A stretch of 64,000 bases of DNA from Bacteroidota bacterium (GTDB lineage Bacteria > Bacteroidota > Bacteroidia > 2-12-FULL-35-15). Both the position numbers and the translations under genes were made by a program. The stretch spans positions 248,001 to 312,000 of the forward strand of contig JAQZBR010000001.1 in the NCBI GenBank assembly GCA_029237775.1. The letters run 5' to 3'. Within the stretch, counting starts at the first letter, position 1, and each line of letters begins with the position of its first letter. Below, one piece after another: positions 8,471-18,101 of this stretch. The notes below the pieces were generated by a model. It saw only the letters and a program-made list of their open reading frames with translations. It had not been told where the DNA came from and made no database searches.

Positions 8471-9796
8471 ATGAAAAAGATTTTACTCCTCTCCTTTTTT
8501 CTGCCTTTAATCTGTCTCGGACAAACATCCCTTCTTCCGCACATCGGTTTAAGCGCTTTACCTTCAAATACTGATCCTATCTGTTCAATCCCGGTTTACA
8601 CCGGAGAGATGGACACTTCCGGATATTCTATCGGAAGCCCTGTAAATGATTTTACATTATATACAACAAGTGGAGACTCTATAAGGCTTAGGGACATTCT
8701 TGCAAGTGGCAAACCTGTTCTTCTTGTTGGCGGAAATTATACTTGTCCGATCTTCCGTCAGAAAATTGATGAACTGAATGATATTACAAATTATTATTCC
8801 GGTCAACTTCAGGTTTATCTTATTTATGGCGTGGAAGCTCATCCGATTGTTGATCCAAGTCCCTACAGCGGATTCGTTTGGACAACATCTCAAAACAATA
8901 ATGAAGGCGTACTTTATGAGCAGCCTGATACTTATGCTGAAAGGTTAGAGTTGATAGATTCATTGAGAGCTAACTACGCAATTGTTCCTGAAATACTTGT
9001 AGACGGCCCTTGTAATCAATGGTGGCAAAACTTCGGCCCAGCACCTAACAATGCATATCTGATTGACACAAATGGGATTGTACGTGCAAAGCAGGGATGG
9101 TTTCAGCGTCCACCGGAAAATATGTGGTGTGAGATAGATTCTCTTCTCGGAACTAATTCCGGAAATTGTACAACAGTAGGCAACAATGGCTTCTTTGATT
9201 TTTCGCTGACAGACGCTGACAGCACTGTTTATGGCTTCCCTACCGATGTGCTCGCTGTTCATGGAGTTCTGCATAATTTATCTTCTACAGATAATGTTGA
9301 AATAAACATTTCCAAACAATTTGTGAATATACCTGTAGATTGGTCTACCGCCTTATGTGGTGACATTTGCTATGCGCCTTCAGTGAACGCCACAACCGTA
9401 ACAATTGGCCCCTCGGACAGCTTGAACTTTACTTTTTATTTCTATACCGGAGCTAACGCAGATAGCGGATATGTGAAAGTTCGTTTTAAAAATGCGAATG
9501 CTACGGTGAATACAATAAACCAACGTTTCTTCGGCATTACAACAGAAGCTCTGGGAATTAACGAGCAGAATTTTTCTTCCATTAATATTTATCCGAATCC
9601 CGCGGTTGGAAGCACAACTATTTCCGCTGATAATCATTCAGGCAAAAACTACTTTCTTTATGATCACTCGGGAGGATTAGTTTCAAATGGAAAACTCGCA
9701 TACAAAACAGAACTGCAACTTAACCGACTCAGTAAAGGTTTTTATTACCTAAAGATAGAAGACGTTTCCAAAGCGTTTAAGATCATTAAGAATTAG
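8471..9796 (+). CDS. Secreted redoxin/deiodinase-like protein with T9SS type A sorting domain
   Basis: The 441-residue protein starts with a signal peptide (MKKILLLSFFLPLICLGQ). A thioredoxin-fold domain occupies about residues 55-230 (VNDFTLYTTSGDSIRLRDIL, LLVGGNYTCPIFRQKIDEL), where a single active-site-like cysteine in NYTCP resembles peroxiredoxins and iodothyronine deiodinases. A beta-sandwich linker follows. The C-terminal 75 residues (IYPNPAVGSTTIS ... LSKGFYYLKIED) form a type A T9SS sorting domain. The protein is therefore probably exported through T9SS and surface-attached or released. The substrate is unknown. Confidence 0.85.
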   Translation: MKKILLLSFFLPLICLGQTSLLPHIGLSALPSNTDPICSIPVYTGEMDTSGYSIGSPVNDFTLYTTSGDSIRLRDILASGKPVLLVGGNYTCPIFRQKIDELNDITNYYSGQLQVYLIYGVEAHPIVDPSPYSGFVWTTSQNNNEGVLYEQPDTYAERLELIDSLRANYAIVPEILVDGPCNQWWQNFGPAPNNAYLIDTNGIVRAKQGWFQRPPENMWCEIDSLLGTNSGNCTTVGNNGFFDFSLTDADSTVYGFPTDVLAVHGVLHNLSSTDNVEINISKQFVNIPVDWSTALCGDICYAPSVNATTVTIGPSDSLNFTFYFYTGANADSGYVKVRFKNANATVNTINQRFFGITTEALGINEQNFSSINIYPNPAVGSTTISADNHSGKNYFLYDHSGGLVSNGKLAYKTELQLNRLSKGFYYLKIEDVSKAFKIIKN

Positions 9797-9847
9797 TTTG
9801 GGCTGTAAAGAGTAAATCAAGTATAAAAAGTTTGATATATTTATAAC

Positions 9848-10333
9848 ATGAAAAGCAGAATTACTCTTCTCATTATTTTACTGAATGTATTTATATCAAG
9901 AGCTCAATCTGTGATGCCGGATGTTGTAGCCAGCTCAGGAGATTTCTATTCTAACTCAAACGGGCAGATCCAGTGGACTTTAGGAGAGGTTATGGTTGAA
10001 ACATATCAGACGTCAGGGTATAAATTAACTCAGGGCTTTCATCAGAATTTCGCTTTAAGCACCGGGATTAATACTTCCAATTTATCCGGTATTATGGTTT
10101 ATCCGAACCCTGCAAATGAATTTGTTTCGATTACACTTGCAGACATCAGCAGATCATACATCATAACATTAATAGACATTACCGGTAAAGTCCTTCACAC
10201 CGAAAGTGCAGGAAATAGCGAAGCGACCATTCGTTTAAATCTTAACGATGTTTCAAGTGGCATTTATCTATTAAAAGTGACGGCCTCAAATTCAAACCAT
10301 CATCAAACTTTCAGGATCATAAAAACCAATTAA
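9848..10333 (+). CDS. Small T9SS type A secreted protein
   Basis: The 161-residue product has a signal peptide (to about ISRAQ). A short module follows ([19 protein letters not shown] ... [12 protein letters not shown]), of a kind frequently found in front of sorting domains in Bacteroidota. The rest is a type A T9SS domain ([15 protein letters not shown] ... [13 protein letters not shown]). Nothing indicates catalysis. The stop abuts the next gene by a single base, so the two are cotranscribed. Confidence 0.85.
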   Translation: MKSRITLLIILLNVFISRAQSVMPDVVASSGDFYSNSNGQIQWTLGEVMVETYQTSGYKLTQGFHQNFALSTGINTSNLSGIMVYPNPANEFVSITLADISRSYIITLIDITGKVLHTESAGNSEATIRLNLNDVSSGIYLLKVTASNSNHHQTFRIIKTN

Positions 10334-10334
10334 T

Positions 10335-11357
<1,023 letters not shown>

Positions 11358-11377
11358 CATCCGACTCATTAAGGAAC

Positions 11378-11409
11378 AGGATCTCACCAGATGTGGGATC
11401 CTTTTTTTT
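11378..11409 (+). terminator. Rho-independent terminator after collagen-like gene
   Basis: A 10-bp stem (AGGATCTCAC with GTGGGATCCT, one G-U pair) with a 5-base loop is followed by a run of eight T. It closes the 8471-11357 transcription unit. Confidence 0.9.
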
Positions 11410-11433
11410 ATATCTGTTTACAGGCTTTAATTT

Positions 11434-11441
11434 TATCTTTG
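11434..11441 (+). promoter_or_regulatory. Bacteroidota -7 promoter element for kmo
   Basis: TATCTTTG (TAnnTTTG) lies 20 bases before the kmo ATG and just after the preceding terminator. No TTG at the expected -33 position is seen. Confidence 0.5.
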
Positions 11442-11461
11442 AATAGAAATTCAGTTTAAGT

Positions 11462-12808
11462 ATGGACAATAAGAATACGACAATAATCGGAGCCGGTCTG
11501 GTAGGCTCGCTTCTCTCTATTTATCTTGCAAAACGAGGTTATAAAATTGATCTTTTTGAACGCAGGCCGGATATGCGGACAGCGAACGTTTCAGCCGGAA
11601 AATCCATTAACCTCGCGCTAAGTGACCGCGGATGGAAGGGCTTGGAAGGAGTTGGTATAGCGGATGAAATAAAAAAGATCGCGATACCAATGTATGGCAG
11701 ATCGATCCATTTCAAAGATGGCACAACAGCTTTTCAGCCTTACGGAAAAGACAATCAGGCCATCTATTCTGTTTCACGTGCAGAAATAAATATGAAATTA
11801 ATGGATCTGGCAGAGGAGCAGGAGAATGTTAAAATTCATTTTAATGAACGTTGCACTTCGGTCGACAGAAGTAAGATGGAAGCTCATTTCGAAAACACTG
11901 AAACGCATTCACATACCAAGGTTAAAAGTGATCTGCTTTTTGGGGCAGACGGTGCTTTTGCCGCATCGAGATTAAATATGCAGCTCAGCTCCGACCGTTT
12001 TGAATATAATCAACATTATATTTCTGCAGGTTACAAAGAGCTGATCATTCCTCCGGGTCCAAACGGAGAGTTCATGATTGAAAAAAATGCGCTTCATATC
12101 TGGCCTCGCGGAAGCTTTATGATGATCGCATTACCAAACATGGATGGGAATTTCACATGCACATTATTCTTTCCGTTCGAAGGTGAGAAATCATTTGCAT
12201 CAATAACCACACGTGAACAGGTTAAAAAATTCTTTGAAGAAGAATTCCCGGATGCAGTCCCTTTGATGCCTACCCTAGTGGATGATTATATGAATAATCC
12301 CACTTCGTCATTGGTGACAGTTAAGTGTTTCCCATGGACGTTTGATGATAAAATTGCATTGATAGGTGATGCCGCTCATGCTATAGTTCCATTTTACGGA
12401 CAGGGGATGAATTGCGGTTTTGAAGATTGTGTGGTTTTAAATAACTTAATTGACAAGCATAAAGAGGACTGGCCTCAGATCCTTACCGAATATCAAAATC
12501 TGCGCAAACCGGATGCTGATGCAATTGCAGATCTTGCGGTAATGAATTTCGTTGAGATGCGCGACAAAACAGCTGATCCGAAATTCCTTCTTCAGAAAAA
12601 AATAGAGGCAAAATTCAGCAGCGCTCATCCCGACAAATGGATTCCGCTTTATTCGATGGTGACTTATAGTCCGCATATCCGCTACTCTACTGCCTTAAAA
12701 GAAGGGCAAAAACAAGAGGCTATCATGCAAAAAATAATGGCTATGCCTGATATTGATAAAAACTGGGATAGCAAGGAAGTGGAACAGGCTATGCTGAGCC
12801 TTCTGTAA
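11462..12808 (+). CDS. kmo: Kynurenine 3-monooxygenase
   Basis: The 448-residue FAD- and NADPH-dependent hydroxylase converts kynurenine to 3-hydroxykynurenine. The N-terminal Rossmann motif TIIGAGLVGSLLSIYLAKRG, the kmo-typical SAGKSINLALSDRGWKGL and the second FAD motif IALIGDAAHAIVPFYGQGMN are all present, together with FEDCVVLNNLI. The C-terminal region is the soluble bacterial type without a membrane anchor. It leads a run of same-strand genes to 17.6 kb, but the following genes look unrelated to tryptophan catabolism. Confidence 0.95.
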   Translation: MDNKNTTIIGAGLVGSLLSIYLAKRGYKIDLFERRPDMRTANVSAGKSINLALSDRGWKGLEGVGIADEIKKIAIPMYGRSIHFKDGTTAFQPYGKDNQAIYSVSRAEINMKLMDLAEEQENVKIHFNERCTSVDRSKMEAHFENTETHSHTKVKSDLLFGADGAFAASRLNMQLSSDRFEYNQHYISAGYKELIIPPGPNGEFMIEKNALHIWPRGSFMMIALPNMDGNFTCTLFFPFEGEKSFASITTREQVKKFFEEEFPDAVPLMPTLVDDYMNNPTSSLVTVKCFPWTFDDKIALIGDAAHAIVPFYGQGMNCGFEDCVVLNNLIDKHKEDWPQILTEYQNLRKPDADAIADLAVMNFVEMRDKTADPKFLLQKKIEAKFSSAHPDKWIPLYSMVTYSPHIRYSTALKEGQKQEAIMQKIMAMPDIDKNWDSKEVEQAMLSLL

Positions 12809-12837
12809 TTTGAAATTTCCATAGTTGGAATTCGGAG

Positions 12838-13140
12838 ATGGTCTATTCAAAGAAATACCTTATTGTAAAATTACTGATTGAAAATATCAGCAAATATGAG
12901 CTGATGGGGATTTATCGTCCGCAGGCATATTGCAAAGGGGCAAAAGGCTATAGCAGTGAATGTCAGATCGAATTATTCAAAAAACCACTCGAACCGGGAA
13001 AATCCGAAGTCTTAAAAGCAGTTTTGGTCAATCCTTTAGGCTTTGGAGAGCATTTAAAACAAGGAAGTTTGCTAACTTTACGTAACGGGTTAGATGTGGA
13101 AGCGAAGGCAGTAGTATTGGAGATTATCGGTTATAAATGA
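12838..13140 (+). CDS. Small protein, possibly EF-Tu barrel-like
   Basis: The 100-residue protein has no signal peptide. The C-terminal half (LGFGEHLKQGSLLTLRNG ... EAKAVVLEI) has the alternating pattern of the EF-Tu C-terminal beta-barrel (x-x-F-x-L-R-x-G ... G-x-V-x-x-I). This is a weak resemblance only. The stop overlaps the next gene's ATG by four bases, so translation is probably coupled to the downstream exported protein. Function is not recognised. Confidence 0.6.
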   Translation: MVYSKKYLIVKLLIENISKYELMGIYRPQAYCKGAKGYSSECQIELFKKPLEPGKSEVLKAVLVNPLGFGEHLKQGSLLTLRNGLDVEAKAVVLEIIGYK

Positions 13141-13874
13141 ACACGCTTAAAAGAATTATAGTTCTCTTCTCTTTATCAGTTCACATTTCTTTGTTTGCGC
13201 AAATTGGTGTCAACGAACTGTTGAACCAATCTTCATCATGGGAGAAGGGTTACATTTTCTTAAAAGGACGAAAAGATACTCTGACTGGGTTCGTAAGTAT
13301 TCAAACTACTAAATGCGGTTACCTGGATAAAATAAGGTTTTGTACAGACACAATGAACAACAGTGGCGGGTTTATGACTACCTGCGATAAACCAGATATG
13401 GACACACTTCGCTTTTTTGGTTTTGGAGAACGGAAATTCAAATACTTTAATTTTACTGACAAGACTGTTCCAAAAACAATTAAAGGAAAAGTTTTCCTGG
13501 TGGGCTGGGTGGAAATATTAGAAACTGCAGCCGTAAATATTTCAGTGGGATTCTCCGTAAGACAATTTCTGAGCCCACTCCTCAATATCAGTCATGCATC
13601 TAATTCTATGGTCAAAACCTTTACTCCAATGTATTGTTTGAAAAAAGGAGCTTTACCAACGATTCTTATTTCCTCCCCTCCAATATCTGACTTTAATAAC
13701 AATTATCCTGAATATAAGGTACATGAAGATTATAAACAGCATTTAATTTCTTATCTTTCAGATAGACCCGCAATCGCTGAAAAGATAAAAGCGAAGGAGC
13801 CACTACTTTTTAAAGATGTTGAAATGTTCGTTCATGAATATAATGAGATGGCAAAACTGAAAAAAGGAGAGTAA
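13137..13874 (+). CDS. Exported protein, tandem paralog A
   Basis: The 245-residue product has a signal peptide (MNTLKRIIVLFSLSVHISLFAQ). It shares with the next gene the order WEKGYIFLKGRKDTLTGFV, then DTLRFFGFGERKFKYFNF, then GWVEILETAAVNISVGF, and a similar C-terminal block (ISYLSDRPAIAEKIK ... LLFKDVEMFVHEYNEM). This shows an ancient tandem duplication. It is likely periplasmic or outer-membrane-associated. No catalytic motif is visible and the role is unknown. Confidence 0.75.
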   Translation: MNTLKRIIVLFSLSVHISLFAQIGVNELLNQSSSWEKGYIFLKGRKDTLTGFVSIQTTKCGYLDKIRFCTDTMNNSGGFMTTCDKPDMDTLRFFGFGERKFKYFNFTDKTVPKTIKGKVFLVGWVEILETAAVNISVGFSVRQFLSPLLNISHASNSMVKTFTPMYCLKKGALPTILISSPPISDFNNNYPEYKVHEDYKQHLISYLSDRPAIAEKIKAKEPLLFKDVEMFVHEYNEMAKLKKGE

Positions 13875-13917
13875 AATTTAATCAAATTGGTTTGAAATAT
13901 CGTTTTTAAAAGTCAGC

Positions 13918-14610
13918 ATGAAATTTCTTTTATACTTATTTATATTTTTTAACGCGTTAAGCAAAGCTTTTAGTCAAACTGTTCCAGACAGCACGGAAAG
14001 TAAATGGCAAAAAGGTTATATTGTTTTAAAGACCTCACCCGATACTATAAAGGGTTACCTGCAAATTAAACTTTCTCGTTTTGATCAGGTGACCAAAGTG
14101 AAATTCAGACCGGATCCTGAGAAAAGAAAAGGAACCTTGTTTGTGACGGTAAATAATATAAATAACATCAGCGCTGATACTATTAAATATTTTGGTGTCC
14201 AGTCGAAACATTATAAGTTCCTGAATTATGGCGACTTTATTATTCAAAGAAAAAACAACAGCATTCAAAGTTGGGTTGAAATACTTGAAACAGGCCCTAT
14301 GGAAATCTCAAGGGGATTTCATATTGGAATGAGAGGGAACGGTTCAAATGCGCAGGACACATATACTCCGGCATATTACCTTCATAAAAAAAATTCTTCT
14401 CCTGTTATCATTGCTGCCCCCACAATAGAGTTGATACGCGGCCACGATTATCTGTCTTATGAAATAGATGAAGTTAATAAAGCTCATTTCACATCTTACA
14501 TTTCCGAAAATGAAGAGCTTGCAGAAAGCATCCGAAATAAAAAATTACTGTTTCGTGATATCGAAGAATATGCAAAGACATATAATACCTGGAAAAGATC
14601 TAAAAATTAA
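13918..14610 (+). CDS. Exported protein, tandem paralog B
   Basis: The 230-residue protein has a signal peptide (to about KAFSQ). It is the second member of the tandem pair, with WQKGYIVLKTSPDTIKGYL, DTIKYFGVQSKHYKFLNY and SWVEILETGPMEISRGF aligning to paralog A. The C-terminal helical block LAESIRNKKLLFRDIEEYAK is conserved too. The stop overlaps the ATG of the TPR gene, indicating translational coupling. No function is assigned. Confidence 0.75.
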   Translation: MKFLLYLFIFFNALSKAFSQTVPDSTESKWQKGYIVLKTSPDTIKGYLQIKLSRFDQVTKVKFRPDPEKRKGTLFVTVNNINNISADTIKYFGVQSKHYKFLNYGDFIIQRKNNSIQSWVEILETGPMEISRGFHIGMRGNGSNAQDTYTPAYYLHKKNSSPVIIAAPTIELIRGHDYLSYEIDEVNKAHFTSYISENEELAESIRNKKLLFRDIEEYAKTYNTWKRSKN

Positions 14611-16442
14611 TGACTGATAAAATGAGATATATAAAAAGCTTTTTTCTTCTTGTTTTCATAGTCATGAATTTGCACGTCATAGCTCAGCCCAACACGGATG
14701 AACAGCTTGCACAACAATTCTATCAAAACAAGGAGTTTGATAAAGCCCTGGAGTACTACGATAAACTTTATAACAAAAGGTCGCCCGATCAATATTACCA
14801 TCCGTACTTAAACTGCCTTATCGAAACAAAGGATTTCAAAAAGGCTGAAAAGGTCGTGCGCAAGCAGATGAAGAATCACCCTGAAAATCTTTCTTTTAAT
14901 GTTGACCTGGGAACTGTGTTCATTCGTGCTGAAGATCCTGAGAAAGCCAAGGCGGAATGGGAGAAAGCAATTAAATCAATTAAGGCGGATGATCAGGTGT
15001 TTCAGCTTGCGAATGCGTTTCTGGCAATCAGGGAACACAATTATGCAATTGAAACTTATCTGAAAGGAAGAAAGATCTCTCAAACAAATTATCCGTACAG
15101 CTTTGAGCTTGCAGATGTTTACCGCGTGCAGGGAAACAAACCCGCGATGATCAATGAATACCTGGATGTTCTTGAAAGCAGCGATTCATACATCCAGAGT
15201 GTTCAGAATGCTTTGCAGACAAGTTTCGGTAATGAAGCTGACAGCAAGCAGAACGAGATCCTCAAAACTGAGCTTTTAAAAAGGATCGCCAGAAATCCGG
15301 ACAAAACAATTCTTTCGGAATTTCTCATCTGGATGCAGATCCAACTTAAAGATTTTGAAGGAGCATTCGTGCAGGCGAAAGCGCTGGATAAACGTAAAAA
15401 GGAAGAAGGCACAAGAGTGATGGGGCTTGCCCAGCTCTTCGCACAAAATGAAAATTATGATCTCGCAACAAGGGCCTATCAATATGTGATCGCTAAGGGA
15501 AAAGATACTTATTATTATCAGAGCGCAAGGATCGAGCTTCTAAATGTGTCTTACCTTAAAGTGGTCACTAAAGGAAATTACACTCCCACTGATCTTACTG
15601 AACTTGAAAAGAACTTTAACATTACGATCACCGAACTCGGAAAATCAGCGACAACTGCTTCTTTATTAAAAAACTTTGCACACCTGCAGGCATTTTATCT
15701 TAACAAGCCGTCTGAGGCGATCGCCTTACTTGAAGAAACAATCTCTCTTCCGCAGTTGCCCGCAATTACTCAGGCAGAGTGTAAACTGGAACAGGCTGAT
15801 ATTTTACTGATGACGGGTGATATATGGGAAGCATCCTTACGCTATTCCCAAGTAGAAAAATCATTTAAATATGATGCGATCGGACAGGAAGCTAAATTTC
15901 GCGTGGCAAGAATTTCCTATTATACCGGTGATTTCAAATGGGCTCAGGCACAATTGGATGTTTTGAAAGGCGCGACTTCAAAACTAATCGCGAATGATGC
16001 TCTTCAGCTATCACTAACCATCAGTGATGCATTGGCAATCGACACCAACGAAGCACCCCTCCTGATCTTTGCCAGGGCCGACCTTCTTGCCTTTCAGAAT
16101 AAAGATGAGCTCGCTGAAAAAACACTTGATTCAATCAATAAATTATTTCCTAATCATGCCCTTGCCGATGATATCCTTTATAAAAAAGCGCAACTGGAAT
16201 TGAAGCATGGAAAATATTCTGAAGCTGCTGCTTATTATGATACAATCATAAATAATTTCAGTGAAGATATTCTTGCGGATGATGCTCTTTTTAAGCTGGC
16301 CGACCTGAATGAAAATCAATTTAAAAACACCGATAAAGCCAAAGAGCTTTACCAGAAATTACTTGAAAATTATCCGGGAAGCCTTTACGTGGTGGAAACA
16401 AGAAAACGCTTCAGGAGATTACGTGGAGACCTTATAAATTAA
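14610..16442 (+). CDS. Large exported TPR protein
   Basis: The 610-residue product begins with a signal peptide (MRYIKSFFLLVFIVMNLHVIAQ from the second ATG at 14622; the ATG at 14610 overlaps the upstream stop). Almost all of the rest is tetratricopeptide-like helical hairpins, for example YQNKEFDKALEYYDKLY, HGKYSEAAAYYDTIINNF and KNTDKAKELYQKLLENYPGS. Near the C-terminus, YxxxLxxYPxSxY motifs resemble BamD/YbgF-type TPRs. It is probably a periplasmic scaffold. There are no enzymatic residues. Confidence 0.85.
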   Translation: MTDKMRYIKSFFLLVFIVMNLHVIAQPNTDEQLAQQFYQNKEFDKALEYYDKLYNKRSPDQYYHPYLNCLIETKDFKKAEKVVRKQMKNHPENLSFNVDLGTVFIRAEDPEKAKAEWEKAIKSIKADDQVFQLANAFLAIREHNYAIETYLKGRKISQTNYPYSFELADVYRVQGNKPAMINEYLDVLESSDSYIQSVQNALQTSFGNEADSKQNEILKTELLKRIARNPDKTILSEFLIWMQIQLKDFEGAFVQAKALDKRKKEEGTRVMGLAQLFAQNENYDLATRAYQYVIAKGKDTYYYQSARIELLNVSYLKVVTKGNYTPTDLTELEKNFNITITELGKSATTASLLKNFAHLQAFYLNKPSEAIALLEETISLPQLPAITQAECKLEQADILLMTGDIWEASLRYSQVEKSFKYDAIGQEAKFRVARISYYTGDFKWAQAQLDVLKGATSKLIANDALQLSLTISDALAIDTNEAPLLIFARADLLAFQNKDELAEKTLDSINKLFPNHALADDILYKKAQLELKHGKYSEAAAYYDTIINNFSEDILADDALFKLADLNENQFKNTDKAKELYQKLLENYPGSLYVVETRKRFRRLRGDLIN

Positions 16443-16484
16443 AACAAACCGGGAATCCCCCCCCTTAACAAACTATTTCAGGAA

Positions 16485-16784
16485 ATGATTATTTACAATG
16501 TAACGGTTAACATAGAGAATGATGTTAAAGATGAATGGCTTAACTGGATGAAAACTGTTCATATCCCTGATGTAATGGCGACAGGTTTTTTTCTGGAAAA
16601 CAAGATCTGCAAAGTGCTTGTTGATGAGGAACAGGGTACAACATTTTCAATTCAGTATACTGCAGCAAATATGGAAGACCTGAAAGAATATCAGCGCACA
16701 CATGCACCACGACTGCAAAAAGAGCATAACGACAAATATGCAAGCAAAACTGTTGCTTTCAGAACACTTCTGGAAGTTTTATAA
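16485..16784 (+). CDS. DUF4286 family protein
   Basis: The 99-residue protein begins MIIYNVTVNIENDVKDEWL and has the WMKTVHIPDVMATGFF segment and the C-terminal YQRTHAPRLQKEHNDKY that mark the DUF4286 family, a ferredoxin-like alpha/beta fold common in Bacteroidota next to rsmA. It ends 15 bases before rsmA on the same strand. The role is unknown. Confidence 0.9.
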   Translation: MIIYNVTVNIENDVKDEWLNWMKTVHIPDVMATGFFLENKICKVLVDEEQGTTFSIQYTAANMEDLKEYQRTHAPRLQKEHNDKYASKTVAFRTLLEVL

Positions 16785-16799
16785 ATTAAAAGAAAGCCA

Positions 16800-17579
16800 A
16801 TGACAGATTTTGTAAGAGCAAAGAAAAAGTTAGGACAGCATTTTTTAAAGAATGAAGACATCGCCAAAAAAATTGTAGATAGTCTGGCGCGTACAGCCGA
16901 ATACAAGAATGTGCTTGAAGTCGGCCCCGGAATGGGGGTTCTGACAAAATACCTTATCGAAAACAAGAACTATGAAACGCATGTAATAGATATTGATAAA
17001 GAATCTATCGCTTACCTGAAAGTAAATTTTCCTTCGCTTGAGAAAAATATAATTGATGGAGATTTTTTAAAACTTGATTTTGATCAGCTATTTGATGGTC
17101 CTTTCGCAGTGATCGGTAATTTCCCTTACAACATTTCCACAGAGATCTTATTTAAAGTGCTCGACCACAAAAATCAGGTACCCGAAGTTGTTGGAATGTT
17201 TCAGAAAGAAGTCGCTGAACGCATCGCGGCTAAGCCGAGAAACAAAACATATGGAATTACAAGCGTGCTTCTGCAGGCATTCTATGATATTGACTATTTG
17301 TTCACTGTAGGCGAAAATGAATTTATTCCTCCGCCAAGAGTGAAGTCGGCAGTGATTCGTTTGCGGAGAAACAGTGTAGCTCAACTCGACTGCGATGAAA
17401 AACTTTTTAAGCAAGTTGTGAAAGCAGGTTTTAACCAACGGAGAAAAACCTTGCGAAACTCAGTCAGGGCATTTAAGCTCAAACCTGAATTCCTTGATCA
17501 TAAATACCTGACACAACGTGCCGAGGAATTGTCGGTCGCGGACTTTGTGGCATTAACCAATATGATCGAAAAATTATAA
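16800..17579 (+). CDS. rsmA: 16S rRNA dimethyladenosine transferase
   Basis: The 259-residue SAM-dependent enzyme dimethylates the two adjacent adenines in the 3' hairpin of 16S rRNA (A1518/A1519 in E. coli). KKKLGQHFLKNEDIAKKIV opens the protein, EVGPGMGVLTKYLIE is the SAM-binding motif I, and GNFPYNISTEILFKVL carries the catalytic N-x-P-Y motif. The C-terminal helical domain (FKQVVKAGFNQRRKTLRNSV) is intact. Length is normal for the family. Confidence 0.97.
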   Translation: MTDFVRAKKKLGQHFLKNEDIAKKIVDSLARTAEYKNVLEVGPGMGVLTKYLIENKNYETHVIDIDKESIAYLKVNFPSLEKNIIDGDFLKLDFDQLFDGPFAVIGNFPYNISTEILFKVLDHKNQVPEVVGMFQKEVAERIAAKPRNKTYGITSVLLQAFYDIDYLFTVGENEFIPPPRVKSAVIRLRRNSVAQLDCDEKLFKQVVKAGFNQRRKTLRNSVRAFKLKPEFLDHKYLTQRAEELSVADFVALTNMIEKL

Positions 17580-17654
17580 GAATACAAAGAACCATTGAAT
17601 TTTTAAGCAATTATTTATTTCTTTTAAGACAGAAGTAATGTATTTGTTAATTGC

Positions 17655-18008
17655 ATGAAAAAAATAATCAAATACCATTTTCTGAATTATATTGTTTATT
17701 CTTTAATACTAGTCCTCTATTATTGTTATGTTAAGGGCTGGGATTATGTACTAGAGATTTTAATTTTTTCATCGCTAACTTTAATTACTAGCATTTTAAT
17801 CAACTATTTAAGTTTGAAAATATTTAGACGCCATTATATAGTCCCATTCTTCATCCCTCAATTGATTGGATTAGCTTTTCTAAGCCTAATTGCTATAAGT
17901 AATGGAAAATTCGATAATAATTTCGGGTATGGTATAGATGAAATGCTTTGGACATTTTTGATTGCCACTACGCTATTAAATTTTAGATTCGTTTTCCAGA
18001 AAATCTAA
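17655..18008 (+). CDS. Small integral membrane protein
   Basis: The 117-residue product is very hydrophobic, with about four predicted membrane helices (YIVYSLILVLYYCYV, LEILIFSSLTLITSILINYL, IVPFFIPQLIGLAFLSLIA, WTFLIATTLLNFRFVF). The coding sequence is distinctly AT-rich compared with rsmA and mgtE on either side, which suggests a later arrival. No family is recognised. Confidence 0.65.
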   Translation: MKKIIKYHFLNYIVYSLILVLYYCYVKGWDYVLEILIFSSLTLITSILINYLSLKIFRRHYIVPFFIPQLIGLAFLSLIAISNGKFDNNFGYGIDEMLWTFLIATTLLNFRFVFQKI

Positions 18009-18065
18009 ATTCGGTTCACTCCTTCTATAATTGACAAAAAAAATAAGCTCAATCAGGATAAACCT

Positions 18066-18073
18066 TACCTTTG
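18066..18073 (+). promoter_or_regulatory. Bacteroidota -7 promoter element for mgtE
   Basis: TACCTTTG fits TAnnTTTG and lies 28 bases before the GTG start of mgtE. No well-spaced -33 TTG is seen. Confidence 0.5.
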
Positions 18074-18101
18074 CCCCGGAAAATATTAAACAATTCAAGA
18101 G

